Positions 7,392 through 17,039 of a stretch of 64,000 bases of DNA are shown here, piece after piece. Source of the stretch: Martensiomyces pterosporus (lineage: Eukaryota > Kickxellomycota > Kickxellomycetes > Kickxellales > Kickxellaceae); contig MU604012.1 in NCBI GenBank assembly GCA_025201845.1, positions 1-64,000 on the forward strand, in the 5' to 3' direction. The first letter of the stretch is position 1, and each line of letters opens with the position of its first letter. The position numbers and the translations under genes are program-made. The notes beneath the pieces were generated by a model that saw only the letters and a program-made list of their open reading frames with translations, made no database searches and was not told where the DNA came from.

Positions 7392-9959
7392 ATGACTTCG
7401 CGCATCATTGTCAAAAACCTCCCCAAGCGCTTTTCGGAAGAGCGGTTCCGCGAGCACTTTAGCTCCAAGGGAGAAGTCACAGATGCCAAGCTGATCCACA
7501 CTGCGAAGGGCGAGTTCCGGCGGTTTGGCTACATTGGCTACCGCACGGAGAAGGAGGCAGAAGCAGCACAAAGGTATTTCAACCGCTCGTTTATCGACAC
7601 ATCGCGCATCATTGTCGAAATGGCCAGGCCATACGGCGATGCTACGCTTCCCCGTGCCTGGTCGGTGTACACCAAGGGAACCACGCTGTACAACAAGGCG
7701 CATGGCATTGACCCTACAAAGACACCAAAGAAGCCCGCTGTCGAGGATGCTGAGGGCGGCAAGAACCCAAAGAAGAACGCGATCCGCTCCTTGTATGAGG
7801 AGCTGCTTGCAGACAACCAGGATGATCCGCGGTTCAAGGAGTTCCTCCAAGTCATGGCGCCCCGAGCAAACAGCAAGACATGGGCCAACGACGACTGCGC
7901 GGGCTTGCAGGAGAGCGAGCTGAATGCAGTCAAGAAGGCTGCTGCTGCCCGGCGAGAGCAGATCGAGGGTGCTTCGTCGGCCAAGACAGAGCCTGCCTCT
8001 GACAATGCGGATAAGCAAGACACCAGCACGGAGAACCAGGACATGGGTCTGGATGAGGAGGGCGCACAGGCTGCGGACAGTGGGCTGTCGGACCTCGACT
8101 GGCTGCGTATGCATATGAGCTCAAAGACTCAGGATGAAGGTCTTGAAGGCGAGCAGGGCCTAGAAGCCGACGAGCCAAAGGAATCTGAGGCGGCCGTTGC
8201 TGGCAAGGAAGGCGACAGCAGCACCAAGCCTGCTGAAGAAAATGGATCCGCTGAAGCTTCACCAGACGCTGCCGCACAGATCGAGGAAACTGGGCGGCTG
8301 TTCTTGCGCAACCTCCCTTATCTGGCTACAGAGGAGGACCTTCGCAAGGCATTTGAAAGGTTTGGCCCTCTTTCGGAGGTGCACATGCCCATCTCAAGGG
8401 ACTCGAAAAAGCCCAAAGGATTCGCGTATATTCTTTTCCTTATGCCTGAGCACGCTGTGAAGGCGTACAAGGCGATGGACAACAAGGTCTTTCTGGGTCG
8501 TCTCTTGCACGTTCTGCCCGGTAAGGAAAAGCCCCAGGCTCGCGAAAGCGAGGATGCGCTGGGCGGGTTCAAGTCGAGCGTAAAGAAGGAACGCGATGCC
8601 AAGAAGAAAGCTAATGCCGGCAGCGACTTCAACTGGAACTCGCTGTACATGAGTGCCGATGCGGTGGCTGATTCGATCGCGGACCGCCTTAACATTTCAA
8701 AGGCCGACCTGCTGGCTGCTGACACGAACGGAAACCCTGCTGTTCGACTGGCACTTGCTGAGACACACGTGATCAACGACACCAAGCGCTACTTTGAGGA
8801 GCAAGGGGTGATAATCGAGCGGTTTGGCCGCCGCGAGCGCAGCGACACTGTTATCCTGGTCAAGAACATTCCCTTCAGCGTCGATGAAGAAGAGCTGCGC
8901 TCGCTGTTTGGCAAGTATGGCAGCCTGGGCCGCGTCCTTGTCCCTCCAACACGCACCATCGCCATTGTGGAGTTCCTAGAGCCCAGCGAGGCGCGTGCTG
9001 CTTTCAGGCACTTGGCATATAAGCGGCTCAAGGATGCGCCAATCTACCTTGAGCGTGCCCCTGCGGAGATGTTTGTATCTGCATACGATCCGTCGATGGA
9101 GACTGAGCGCATTGAGAAGAGCAAGCAGCTGGAGGAGGCCAAGCGCTCGGCCGAACAAGTCCATGAGCCTCTGAATGACCCTGCCACATCGCACACATCT
9201 GCACAAGGGTCGAGCGACAAGGGCGAGGCTGGCCGTGTGCTCTTTGTCAAGAACCTCAGCTTTGACACTACTGAGGACACTCTTCGCGAGCTGTTCAGCG
9301 GGGTCGACGGCCTGGCTAGCGTCACTATTCGCCGCAAGAAGGACACCAAGCGCCCTGGCAAGTGGCTGTCCATGGGATTCGGATTCGTCGAGTACATGAC
9401 CGCTGAGTGTGCTCGCCAGGCACTGCAGTCGTACCAGGGGACTGAGGTCGACGACCATGCGCTGGAGATCAAGATGTCTGATCGCCTGGCAAAGTCTTCG
9501 CAGGATAGCGAGGAGGCAGGCGCTGGCCGTGGAGATGGCAAGAAGCCCAAGGGCACAAAGATTGTTGTCAAGAACGTGCCCTTTGAGGCCACACGTAGGG
9601 ACATTCGCGACCTCATTTCGACGTTTGGTCAGATCAAGTCAGTCCGTCTGCCCAAGAAGTTCTCTGGCGGCCATCGCGGCTTTGCCTTTGTCGAGTTCCT
9701 CACTCCGCAAGAGGCACAGCACGTGCTGGATACTGTGAAGGACACGCATTTGTATGGCCGCCATCTTGTGCTCGATTGGGCCGAGGAGGAAAACAGCATC
9801 CAGGCCATTCGCGAAAAGGTCGGGCGCCAGTTTGCCAAGGACGAGGGGGACAAGAATCCTAGCAGCAAACGCCGCAAGCTTGAGTCTGACCTTGAGAGAA
9901 GGGGTGGCGACATGTCTGACATGGACTCTGACATGGACTCTGGCTCTGACAACGAGTAA
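7392..9959 (+). CDS. MRD1: Multiple RNA-binding domain protein Mrd1/RBM19 (855 aa)
   Basis: Five RRMs match Mrd1: RRM1 at residues 2-80 starts directly after Met (SRIIVKNLPKRFSEERFREHF), RRM2 from about 299 (GRLFLRNLPYLATEEDL), RRM3 from about 485 (VILVKNIPFSVDEEEL, lacking the usual aromatic RNP1), RRM4 from about 613 (VLFVKNLSFDTTEDTL ... MGFGFVEY) and RRM5 from about 721 (KIVVKNVPFEATRRDI ... HRGFAFVEF). Mrd1 binds pre-rRNA in the 90S processome and is needed for 18S rRNA release. I chose ATG 7392 because homology begins at residue 2 and upstream in-frame codons lack ATG. The C-terminus has a short DMDSDMDS repeat. It lies in tandem with NOP4. Confidence 0.95.
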   Translation: MTSRIIVKNLPKRFSEERFREHFSSKGEVTDAKLIHTAKGEFRRFGYIGYRTEKEAEAAQRYFNRSFIDTSRIIVEMARPYGDATLPRAWSVYTKGTTLYNKAHGIDPTKTPKKPAVEDAEGGKNPKKNAIRSLYEELLADNQDDPRFKEFLQVMAPRANSKTWANDDCAGLQESELNAVKKAAAARREQIEGASSAKTEPASDNADKQDTSTENQDMGLDEEGAQAADSGLSDLDWLRMHMSSKTQDEGLEGEQGLEADEPKESEAAVAGKEGDSSTKPAEENGSAEASPDAAAQIEETGRLFLRNLPYLATEEDLRKAFERFGPLSEVHMPISRDSKKPKGFAYILFLMPEHAVKAYKAMDNKVFLGRLLHVLPGKEKPQARESEDALGGFKSSVKKERDAKKKANAGSDFNWNSLYMSADAVADSIADRLNISKADLLAADTNGNPAVRLALAETHVINDTKRYFEEQGVIIERFGRRERSDTVILVKNIPFSVDEEELRSLFGKYGSLGRVLVPPTRTIAIVEFLEPSEARAAFRHLAYKRLKDAPIYLERAPAEMFVSAYDPSMETERIEKSKQLEEAKRSAEQVHEPLNDPATSHTSAQGSSDKGEAGRVLFVKNLSFDTTEDTLRELFSGVDGLASVTIRRKKDTKRPGKWLSMGFGFVEYMTAECARQALQSYQGTEVDDHALEIKMSDRLAKSSQDSEEAGAGRGDGKKPKGTKIVVKNVPFEATRRDIRDLISTFGQIKSVRLPKKFSGGHRGFAFVEFLTPQEAQHVLDTVKDTHLYGRHLVLDWAEEENSIQAIREKVGRQFAKDEGDKNPSSKRRKLESDLERRGGDMSDMDSDMDSGSDNE

Positions 9960-10218
9960 GCTGCCGTCGTTTGGAGGGTGCTCTTCTCTGTGCTACTTCT
10001 CCATCACAACACGCATTCCATAAACTGGTTTATTTTTAAATCGCCAATTTGAGCTTGGAGATTTATAGCACCTGGGTTCGGGAATACACGTCTTCGTTCT
10101 CTTTCAGGAATACACCTCTTCTGTTTCTTGTTTTCTTGCCTTGTGCTTCTTTTTTTGTTAGCTGTTGTTATTTGTGAGAGAAGGAACGAGCGCACCCGAT
10201 ACTGCATAGCACAGAGAC

Positions 10219-11139
10219 ATGGAACCGCACCAAACGCCGCTTTCGACATATGCCACTGAGCTCTTGCACAGCTACTCGCGACTGATTGTGTACTCTGGAG
10301 ACATTCTTCGGTCGTTGCCTGAACCGCGCGAAGGACTGAGCGTGGCCAACATCAAGCCAAAGAAGGACGAGAGCACAGCGTTTCTGCGCGAGTGGCAGCA
10401 TCTAGAATCGGTCTTTGACGAATATCTCATAAGACTCAATGACATCCGAACAAGAGCGCGTGAGGAGCTGGAGGCTGCTCGTGTAAAGTGCCTTGTTGGT
10501 GAGGACATTGACCTGACTCTCCCTGAGGCTGTCGCTAAGCTGGGTTGCCGCTTGGCCAGATTTAAGAAACAGTACGAATCCTTGCAGAGAATTATGAACG
10601 GAGAGCCCATGAGTGAAGAAGATGCAGGGGAAGAGGTTGCTGATGGCGCGGCTGAGGGCGGGGAAGACCAGGACGTAGAAATGAAGGATGCCGAAGAAGC
10701 TGCCGAGGTTGTAGTAGATGCAAGCAACTTCGCCGATGGCAACAGCAACAGCCTAGAGACAGCAGCTGAGAGTACCTCGTTGATTATTCCTGCCGAGACC
10801 AACGCAGATACCGCAAATCCCGCGGATGATGGCGGTGAGACCACCACAGAGAATGCTGCAGACCCTGTGCCGTTGCCTTCGTCTTCAGAGGCACCACCCA
10901 CTGTCGAAACAACGGCGGAAACGGCAATGGCAGCGGCACCGCCAGCTGAAATCGAAGAGGCAGCGGTGGGCGACTCCGTACCTAGCGTGGCTGGTGCCAG
11001 CTCCGATACCCCTGTTCAAAGCGCCACCACTGACTACGATGTCATCAGCGTTGACGATGGTACAAACAACGACCCGATTGAAGTGGATACGAGCTCGGAC
11101 GTCGACAACGATGAGGACATGGAAAAGATGTTCCAGTAA
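10219..11139 (+). CDS. Protein of unknown function with helical N-terminus and acidic C-terminus (306 aa)
   Basis: I do not recognise a family. Residues 1-130 look helical and globular, with heptad-like hydrophobics (AFLREWQHLESVFDEYLIR, LARFKKQYESLQRIM). Residues 135-306 are Glu/Asp/Ala/Thr-rich and probably disordered. Near the end, DVISVDD and PIEVD each place beta-branched residues next to acidic ones, as in SUMO-interacting motifs. The ATG at 10219 is preceded by a purine (A at -3). Weak resemblance of the helical part to Mediator tail subunits was considered but is not strong enough to name. It lies downstream of MRD1 and converges with the Rogdi homologue only 77 bp away. Confidence 0.7.
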   Translation: MEPHQTPLSTYATELLHSYSRLIVYSGDILRSLPEPREGLSVANIKPKKDESTAFLREWQHLESVFDEYLIRLNDIRTRAREELEAARVKCLVGEDIDLTLPEAVAKLGCRLARFKKQYESLQRIMNGEPMSEEDAGEEVADGAAEGGEDQDVEMKDAEEAAEVVVDASNFADGNSNSLETAAESTSLIIPAETNADTANPADDGGETTTENAADPVPLPSSSEAPPTVETTAETAMAAAPPAEIEEAAVGDSVPSVAGASSDTPVQSATTDYDVISVDDGTNNDPIEVDTSSDVDNDEDMEKMFQ

Positions 11140-11216
11140 TTGACACACTCGCCTCTTGGGCTCTATTTTCAGCTCAGTCTATTCTTATTGTTAGTAATTG
11201 CGGCATAGAACCGTGT

Positions 11217-12080
11217 TTACATGCTGTCGAAAGCGTGCAATTGCCCAAGCATATCTGCGCAGACAACGAGTGCTCGATCCAGTGTGGACAGCGCATCCTC
11301 GACTTTTTCCAGCGGCGACTCGAACACAATTTCTCGCTTGACCTCAGCCAGACGCCCCTTGTGGACTAGCATATGCCCGGCGCTAGGGTCCTTCTTGAAC
11401 GCATCCAAAATGCCCGTGCTCTTGACACCCCGCCTGAACTTGAGCCAATACACATGGGCAATGAAAACACTGCCCCTGAGCCCACACTCGATGACAAGGT
11501 TCTCGGGCAGGGCAGGCGCAAACTTCTCGGAATTCTCGGGCTGCAGCGGCAGCAAATCCTGCTGGCTCCCGACAGCCAGAATGCGCTTGGCCCGCGAGAT
11601 ATCCCGCATTAGGCCTTCGATGTACCTCATTGCTTCGCCGCACGAGTCAAACAAAGGAGTAGCCTCTGCCTTGTATAGCGCCGATTTGACATAGCTCTTG
11701 GCTTCCTGAGCTTGCAGGAGGGAAAGAGTTTCGTTCTTCTTGAGGTATATGGTGGTCGTCTTTCCTTGGTTGAATTGGCTGCTGATGGCAACGTCCAAAG
11801 ATAGGTGTGTGACGACCGTTCCAGAGATTGTGGCTGTTCCTTTGGCGCCCGAACTTGCTGCAGCAAGATCTAACCGTGACTCCGAGGCCCTGGCAGCACC
11901 TGCGCCGTGCTTGGAAGAGAGAATGGAGAGCTTTTGGAGACTCTGTCGAATATGCTTGATTGATTCGGGGATGCTATCTTTGAGTAGCCACTCGAGCTCG
12001 GTGTGCATCTCTGCCAGCTCCAGCCGCCCAAGCTCCCCTTCCTCGGAAACGCTCGCCGCCGAGTTTGCGCGAACCAGCAT
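11217..12080 (-). CDS. Rogdi/Rav2-like RAVE complex subunit (287 aa)
   Basis: The motif FAPALPENLVIECGLRGSVF followed by AHVYWLKF aligns with the Rogdi core, and the N-terminal LEWLLKDSIPESIKHIRQSL matches its first helix. Rogdi-family proteins correspond to yeast Rav2, a subunit of the complex that reassembles V-ATPase V1 and Vo sectors. The frame is open to a Met at 12182, but a TATA-like element on the same strand at 12165-12171 lies inside that extension, and homology starts only after the Met at 12080, so I start there. The protein has no transmembrane segment. It converges with the acidic unknown gene; the TATA supports a short leader of about 50-60 bases. Confidence 0.82.
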   Translation of the reverse strand: MLVRANSAASVSEEGELGRLELAEMHTELEWLLKDSIPESIKHIRQSLQKLSILSSKHGAGAARASESRLDLAAASSGAKGTATISGTVVTHLSLDVAISSQFNQGKTTTIYLKKNETLSLLQAQEAKSYVKSALYKAEATPLFDSCGEAMRYIEGLMRDISRAKRILAVGSQQDLLPLQPENSEKFAPALPENLVIECGLRGSVFIAHVYWLKFRRGVKSTGILDAFKKDPSAGHMLVHKGRLAEVKREIVFESPLEKVEDALSTLDRALVVCADMLGQLHAFDSM

Positions 12081-12164
12081 CGCTGTGTGTCTAGAGCTAT
12101 GCGAAATGAGTGCCAGTGGATGCTGTATGCACACTGCCTCCCCGTGACTCCCGGCGTCTCCTGG

Positions 12165-12171
12165 TTTTATA
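12165..12171 (-). promoter_or_regulatory. TATA-like box of the Rogdi/Rav2 gene
   Basis: Minus-strand TATAAAA lies 85 bp upstream of the chosen ATG at 12080. It is used here to decide between two possible starts. Confidence 0.5.
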
Positions 12172-12336
12172 AAAACGTGCATGCGATGCGATTAGCTATG
12201 GGGAAAGGGCGTGCAGACTCGTAATACCCACATTCGCCCATTTTCCAGTGTGTAAGAGATATGTATAGGCTGAAACCGACTTGTAAAACAACGACAGCAC
12301 GGAAGATAGAGAAGAGAGAGATGCATGCGCGTGGAT

Positions 12337-14430
12337 TTACTTGTGGTGGCGCTTGCAGAAGGCAGCAATGCGCTCGGCGGCGATGTGGAGCTTGTCCTTT
12401 GGCGGAGTGATGACGACGCGGAAGGTCCCTGGGTAAGCGAAGCACTCTCCGGGGAGCAGCTCGACATTCTCCTCCCACTTGAGCTGGTGGCAGAAGTCAG
12501 CGTCACTGGAGATGTCCTTGAAGGCGCCAAGGTCCAAGTTGACCATCACATACATGGCGCCCTGAGGCGTGATGACGTCGAGACCGGGGACCTTGTTGAG
12601 CTCGACCTCAAGGATGCGTGCATGCTCCTCGAGCTGCTGGCAAAGCTCCGGCAAGAAGGACCCGGGGACATTGTCGAAGATCTTGGGGATGGCGGCCTGG
12701 ACGATGGCGCAGGGCCCGTTGATAAGCGTGGAGAGCGCAAAGAGGCCGTGGCGGACCCCGGAGAAGGCGTTGCTGCGGTCGTGGATGAGGATCCAGCCGA
12801 TGCGCCAGCCAGGCACCAGCCACTGCTTTGCCAAGCCGCCAAGAGTGAGGATGGGGACGGTGGAGGTCAGCGTAGCAGCAGGGGTGAATGTCTGGCCGCT
12901 GAACACCATGTCGGCGTAGATTTCGTCAGAAATCAGAGGGATCTTGCGCCGCTCGCAGAGGGCCAGAATGGCGTTGAGGTGGGCCTTGGTAAAGTTGGAG
13001 CCGCAGGGGTTGGATGGGTTGTTGATAAGGATGGCGGCAGTCTTGTCGTCAATAAGCGACTCCATCTGCTCAAGGTCAGCCTCCCAGCTCTTCTCGGGAA
13101 GGAGATTGTACAGGCGGGCCTCGATATTGCGCGAGCCAGCGACAGTGTTGTACAGGCAGAAGCCCGGGCGCGGGAGCAGGATGTTTTGTCCCTCGTTGCA
13201 AAGAACGCTGATGGCCATCTCGACGGCTCCCGAGCAGCCGCTGGTCATGATGACATCCTACACAGCACAATTCAAATCAGGTGCAGTGCATTTTTAGTCA
13301 CGATGCCCGTGGGAAAAACAGGAGCGTGACATGCAAAGGGTGGGAAAAAAATTCAAAAAAATCGCGGCGATTTCCAAGGGAGTGCTCCATTTAGGCAACA
13401 CGGCATGCACGCACTCGGGGGTGCCGTTTATTGGATGCGTGGCCAAGGGTGTGCTGTTGCAGGCGTGCGTGAGAGAGGCAGGAAAGGGCGTGCACCCGCG
13501 GCGAGATGGCGAGATATCACAGGCGGTTGGCATTGCACATGCAGCACACCATTGTCTTCAAGCGTGTTTGCAAAGTCATTTATGTATGTAGGTAGTGCTG
13601 GCTGCATCAGCAGCACCCGCGCAGCGCCCTCTCTTCCGCTTTATCCACGTGTGTATGTAGCAACCTGTTGCAGCAGTAGTAAAAAAGGGAAGAGGAGCCA
13701 GTGGAGCTCAGCGCAAGCACAGGAGGGATACCTACATCGGCAGTCAGAGGCGCTTCAGGGCGCGAGTACTTCTTGGCAACGGCTTCGCGAACCACAGGAA
13801 CGCCTACAGTAAATATAGCACAGCAGGCAGGAAGGACAATGGTGGTGGAAAAGCCATTATGCGTGGCGAAGAAAATAAGTGAGCAATGGCACAGAAGCAG
13901 TGGGCGGCGGTGGGGGGAAGATCGTAAAATGTGATCAGCATTGGCCACCAGCTCGTTTTTACAGCTCTGAGCGCACAGATGATCATTCCGTGCGATTGCA
14001 CCCTTTCCTAGCAACGGAGCAGGTAGATAGCGGACAGTGCAGACTTACCGACAGAGGGAGGGTATCCGTTGAAGCTGTAGCTTCTCACAGACTCCTCAAC
14101 CGCCTCGACAGCGGCGGGGTGGGTCTTGAAGTTCCCAAACACAGTGGGATCACCTACACACCACAGAATAGGAGCAGATACACCTGCGGCGCCTTTAGTC
14201 ATTTGTGGTGCTCAGCTACAAGGGTCAGCTGGCTCCTTAGACGTGCATTATGACAGCGACATACCGATTGAGAGACTGATGGGCTCCTTAGTGCTCTTTG
14301 GAGTAGACAGGGGCTGCACAGGACGGGTGAGCACGTCGCGGATAGGGTTGAATGTGCGGCGAGAGACGTCGCTGGCAGGGATCGCACCCCAGGTGCTTGA
14401 GGCAGGGCTGGTTTCGTTAACGGTAGGCAT
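12337..14430 (-). CDS. Tyrosine aminotransferase, animal type (419 aa, four exons)
   Basis: Exons are 14265-14430, 14049-14153, 13736-13803 and 12337-13257, with donors GTATGT, GTAAGT and GTAGGT and acceptors all TAG. The joined frame is continuous in phase and reads through conserved blocks: SLSIGDPTVFGNF and SFNGYPPSVG (exon junctions), the MTSGCSGAVEMA cofactor loop, PRPGFCLYNT, LLPEKSWEADLEQ, NNPSNPCGS, SDEIYADMVF, and the PLP lysine in GGLAKQWLVPGWRIGW (about K257). The C-terminus FRVVITPPKDKLHIAAE also fits. It converts tyrosine and 2-oxoglutarate to 4-hydroxyphenylpyruvate in the cytosol. The similarity is to metazoan/plant TAT rather than to Aro8/Aro9. A minus-strand TATA lies at 14594-14601. 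Confidence 0.95.
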
Positions 14431-15210
14431 GGTTGCGACAGCGGCAGCAAGAGAGTATGGCTGTAGAGCGAAGCAAAAGAAAAAGGAGCCACAGGCGATA
14501 TACTGTTACAAGTACTTTGAGGCTGGCCAAAAAAAAGCAGCAATGAGAGTGAAGACAAGAGACAAAAGCGCACTTCCAAGCCAGCAGAGCACCTTTTTAT
14601 ACGCCTCCGAAGCAAGGGCAGTTTAGCCTCACATCTCGCTTAATTCTGGCCGGTTTTGCTCTGGGGCTTCCCTGGCCTGCCTTGTCTTTGCCCAGCAGCC
14701 ACACAAGCAGCAGCATATACTTGGGGGCGCGGAGGGGCTCATAAGCTTAGCGAGTCACTATGCGCCCAATGGCTGGCTCCTTGGGTGCGAGCTCTGCGGT
14801 GTGTTAAGCCCTGGTGATTGGTTAGCAACACAGAAGTTTCCTGCTTTACGGCAGCTGAATGGGCGACACGGACTCGAGGAACAACCTCGGTTCTTTTATT
14901 TCTCGCTTGAATGCCTTTGCTGGCCATGTCTAGTGCCGCTACAAACGAATATTTCCACTGCGCACACGGTGCACACACCAGCGCCTGCAGCAAACGCGCT
15001 TCTTGTTCACAATACACGGCACATGCAGTCTTGATTGTGCATTGGCGGCACACATGCCCCGAATGTCCCACGGTTCCGCCTGGCGCCAGCGCCCATGCTC
15101 AGTGCATCCCGTCAAGCAAGCCCCTCCCCCTTTTGCCAACAGCATGCTCACATGTTAAAGTAAAACACTCTCCCCGTAAGTAGCATAGTAGAGGCAGCGA
15201 TGACACCAGC
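14431..15210 (-). other. Intergenic region upstream of tyrosine aminotransferase
   Basis: It holds TATAAAAA (minus strand, 14594-14601), about 165 bp before the aminotransferase ATG. The rest shows no coding signal; short ORFs on both strands have no family resemblance. Confidence 0.5.
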
Positions 15211-15957
15211 TCAGCGCTTTTTAAATGCTACAGTGACCACAGTCTGTCCAACGACTCCGCCAAACTGGAACGACCTGTGCTTGACGCGGTCGACAAACTC
15301 GAGATGCGGCTTGAACCTCGCAACCAGCTCTTGCTCAGTCCAGTTGCACGATGTGATAAGGAAAACCCCTCTGTCGCTGAGACTGTTGACCACTGACTGT
15401 GGATACATGCCCACCGCCTCCTGGTCAACCAAGTGAGCACCCTCCTCGTCGCTGGCATCCCTACCATCCTTTGGCTTGAGGCAGATCGCATCGTATGTGC
15501 CCTTGTCCAAGACCACGTCAAACTTTGCATCGCCCGCCACGCTGGCCACCTCCTGTGGGCTGAGGAAATCCTGTGTCCGATACGTGATTTTGTCCCCGAG
15601 CGAGCGACTCTTGGCAATTCGCGTGGCCAGCTCGACAGCCTGCGACGAGTAGTCGGTCCCTGTGAGGTTTGTGTACCCCTCATCGGCGAGGCCCAGTAGC
15701 AGGTGCCCGTTCCCGCAGCCTACATCGAGGATTCGTGCATTGGTGTCGCCGATGTTCTCGCACACCCAGTCGACCATCTTCACCGCACTGTCCTCGCCAA
15801 ACCATACTTCACCAATATCCCCGGTTTCCTCAAAGTTGCTGATCTCGTGGTCGTAAACACCGTCCCAGTGATCCTTGCGTCCTAGTCGGGAAGCCTCGAA
15901 CTCCCCAGCCTTGGGCTCCGAGCTATTATCAGCAGGCTGCTTTATGTCGTTGCACAT
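15211..15957 (-). CDS. EFM4: eEF1A lysine methyltransferase Efm4/METTL10-like (248 aa)
   Basis: A seven-beta-strand SAM methyltransferase with motif I ILDVGCGNGHLLLGLADEGY (about residues 90-109), a conserved upstream VYDHEISNFEETGDIGEVWFG segment and FDVVLDKGTYDAI. The combination of E-x-N-F-x-D/E-x-GD-x-G-E-x-WFG and LDKGTYDAI is diagnostic for METTL10/Efm4, which methylates lysine 316 of eEF1A in yeast. The length (248) is usual. The end FGGVVGQTVVTVAFKKR fits the family. No introns are needed. It is on the minus strand like its neighbours but separated from ENY2 by 293 bp. Confidence 0.93.
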   Translation of the reverse strand: MCNDIKQPADNSSEPKAGEFEASRLGRKDHWDGVYDHEISNFEETGDIGEVWFGEDSAVKMVDWVCENIGDTNARILDVGCGNGHLLLGLADEGYTNLTGTDYSSQAVELATRIAKSRSLGDKITYRTQDFLSPQEVASVAGDAKFDVVLDKGTYDAICLKPKDGRDASDEEGAHLVDQEAVGMYPQSVVNSLSDRGVFLITSCNWTEQELVARFKPHLEFVDRVKHRSFQFGGVVGQTVVTVAFKKR

Positions 15958-16250
15958 CGTTGCGTTGCTGGTGTGTCGTTTTTTTTCCGAGAAGGCTATG
16001 CAAGCAAACGGAGGGTAAAGATAAACGGGGCTTCTGGGGGTCCGCTAAGAGAACGCACCCACCACGCTAGCCCCACAGAGTGTACATCTTCACCTGGCTG
16101 GAATTATGGCAGCCGGTCTTGTTGGCAGCCGCCGCTCACTTTTCTGATGCCAGATATTTTTGCTGTTTCCTGGTACAAGCCATACAATGGATATTAGAAC
16201 TAGAACGAGATAATAGAACAAAGCAAGAAAAGTGGCATCGAAAGAGGCAT

Positions 16251-16559
16251 TCAGCTGTCGGCATCAGGAAGTGCGCGATAAATGAACGCGCGAATCTGCT
16301 CCAAAATCTCTGCCTTGACATCCTCTGGGATTGAGGAGCGCGCAAACGGCGTTACCTCCTCAGCAATGTCGTCCACGGTAATCTTGCTGACGTCTTCGTC
16401 GCTTTCGCGAATGATCTTTTGGCACTTGTCCTTAACCCGATCCTGCCACCCACTTGCGTGCAGCTTGCCTCGCAGGATCTCTTGCAGCCGCTCCCGCTCC
16501 CCAGACTCGATAAACCGCCGCAGAAGCTCCTCGCGGATTTGCATGGGCTCGGACGACAT
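16251..16559 (-). CDS. SUS1: SAGA/TREX-2 subunit Sus1 (ENY2), 102 aa
   Basis: The five-helix ENY2 fold is recognisable: MQIREELLRRFIESGERERL near the N-terminus, then LRGKLHASGWQDRVKDKCQK and a C-terminal VTPFARSSIPEDVKAEILEQ block. Sus1 joins the SAGA deubiquitinase module to the TREX-2 mRNA export complex. I start at Met 16559 because the Met 14 codons upstream adds a non-conserved leader, and 102 residues equals the usual family length. Yeast SUS1 is notable for introns; this copy is uninterrupted. Confidence 0.93.
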   Translation of the reverse strand: MSSEPMQIREELLRRFIESGERERLQEILRGKLHASGWQDRVKDKCQKIIRESDEDVSKITVDDIAEEVTPFARSSIPEDVKAEILEQIRAFIYRALPDADS

Positions 16560-17039
16560 TGCGGCTGTGTGTGTATTTCGGCGTGAGCAGCAGCTACTCA
16601 AAGACTAATGGAGGAATGCGAGGGGCAAAACACTGCTGGCACCCGAAAACATCGCAAGCCTGGCTAGTTTTACCCCAGGCACGTGGCCAGAGACTATGGG
16701 CAAGACACCCCTATTTCGGTTTGGCGCATCTCGCTTTGCCCTCTCTCCATTTGCGCTGGCTTTCCCTCAGCCTTGTCTGTGTCACATGGGCACAGGCGAA
16801 CGCGCAGAGACAGAGTGGTCTAGTCCCTCTCTGGCGTGGAGCGTCCTTTCATCAAGCTGCTCCAGACAGCTACCAGTCTCCGTGCGCAACAGGAAGCAGA
16901 TGGCGTTGCATCAATCAACCACCTAGCGCTGTGAATAAACCTGAACTTGCACAGCAGGCGGCGTGCTTTGCGAGTGGAGTATTAATATTAGAGAGGGTAA
17001 TAGAAAACAGAAGAAACAGCAGACATAAAGAGCGGGGAG
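16560..17039. other. Intergenic region between SUS1 and the phosphoglycerate dehydrogenase 3' end
   Basis: 480 bp with no credible gene. A plus-strand frame of 166 codons starts inside the SUS1 end but has no recognisable domain and biased composition. Confidence 0.4.

Noticed and set aside
12325..13329. Plus-strand 334-codon frame
   Set aside because: Antisense of the tyrosine aminotransferase last exon; the minus strand carries all conserved motifs.
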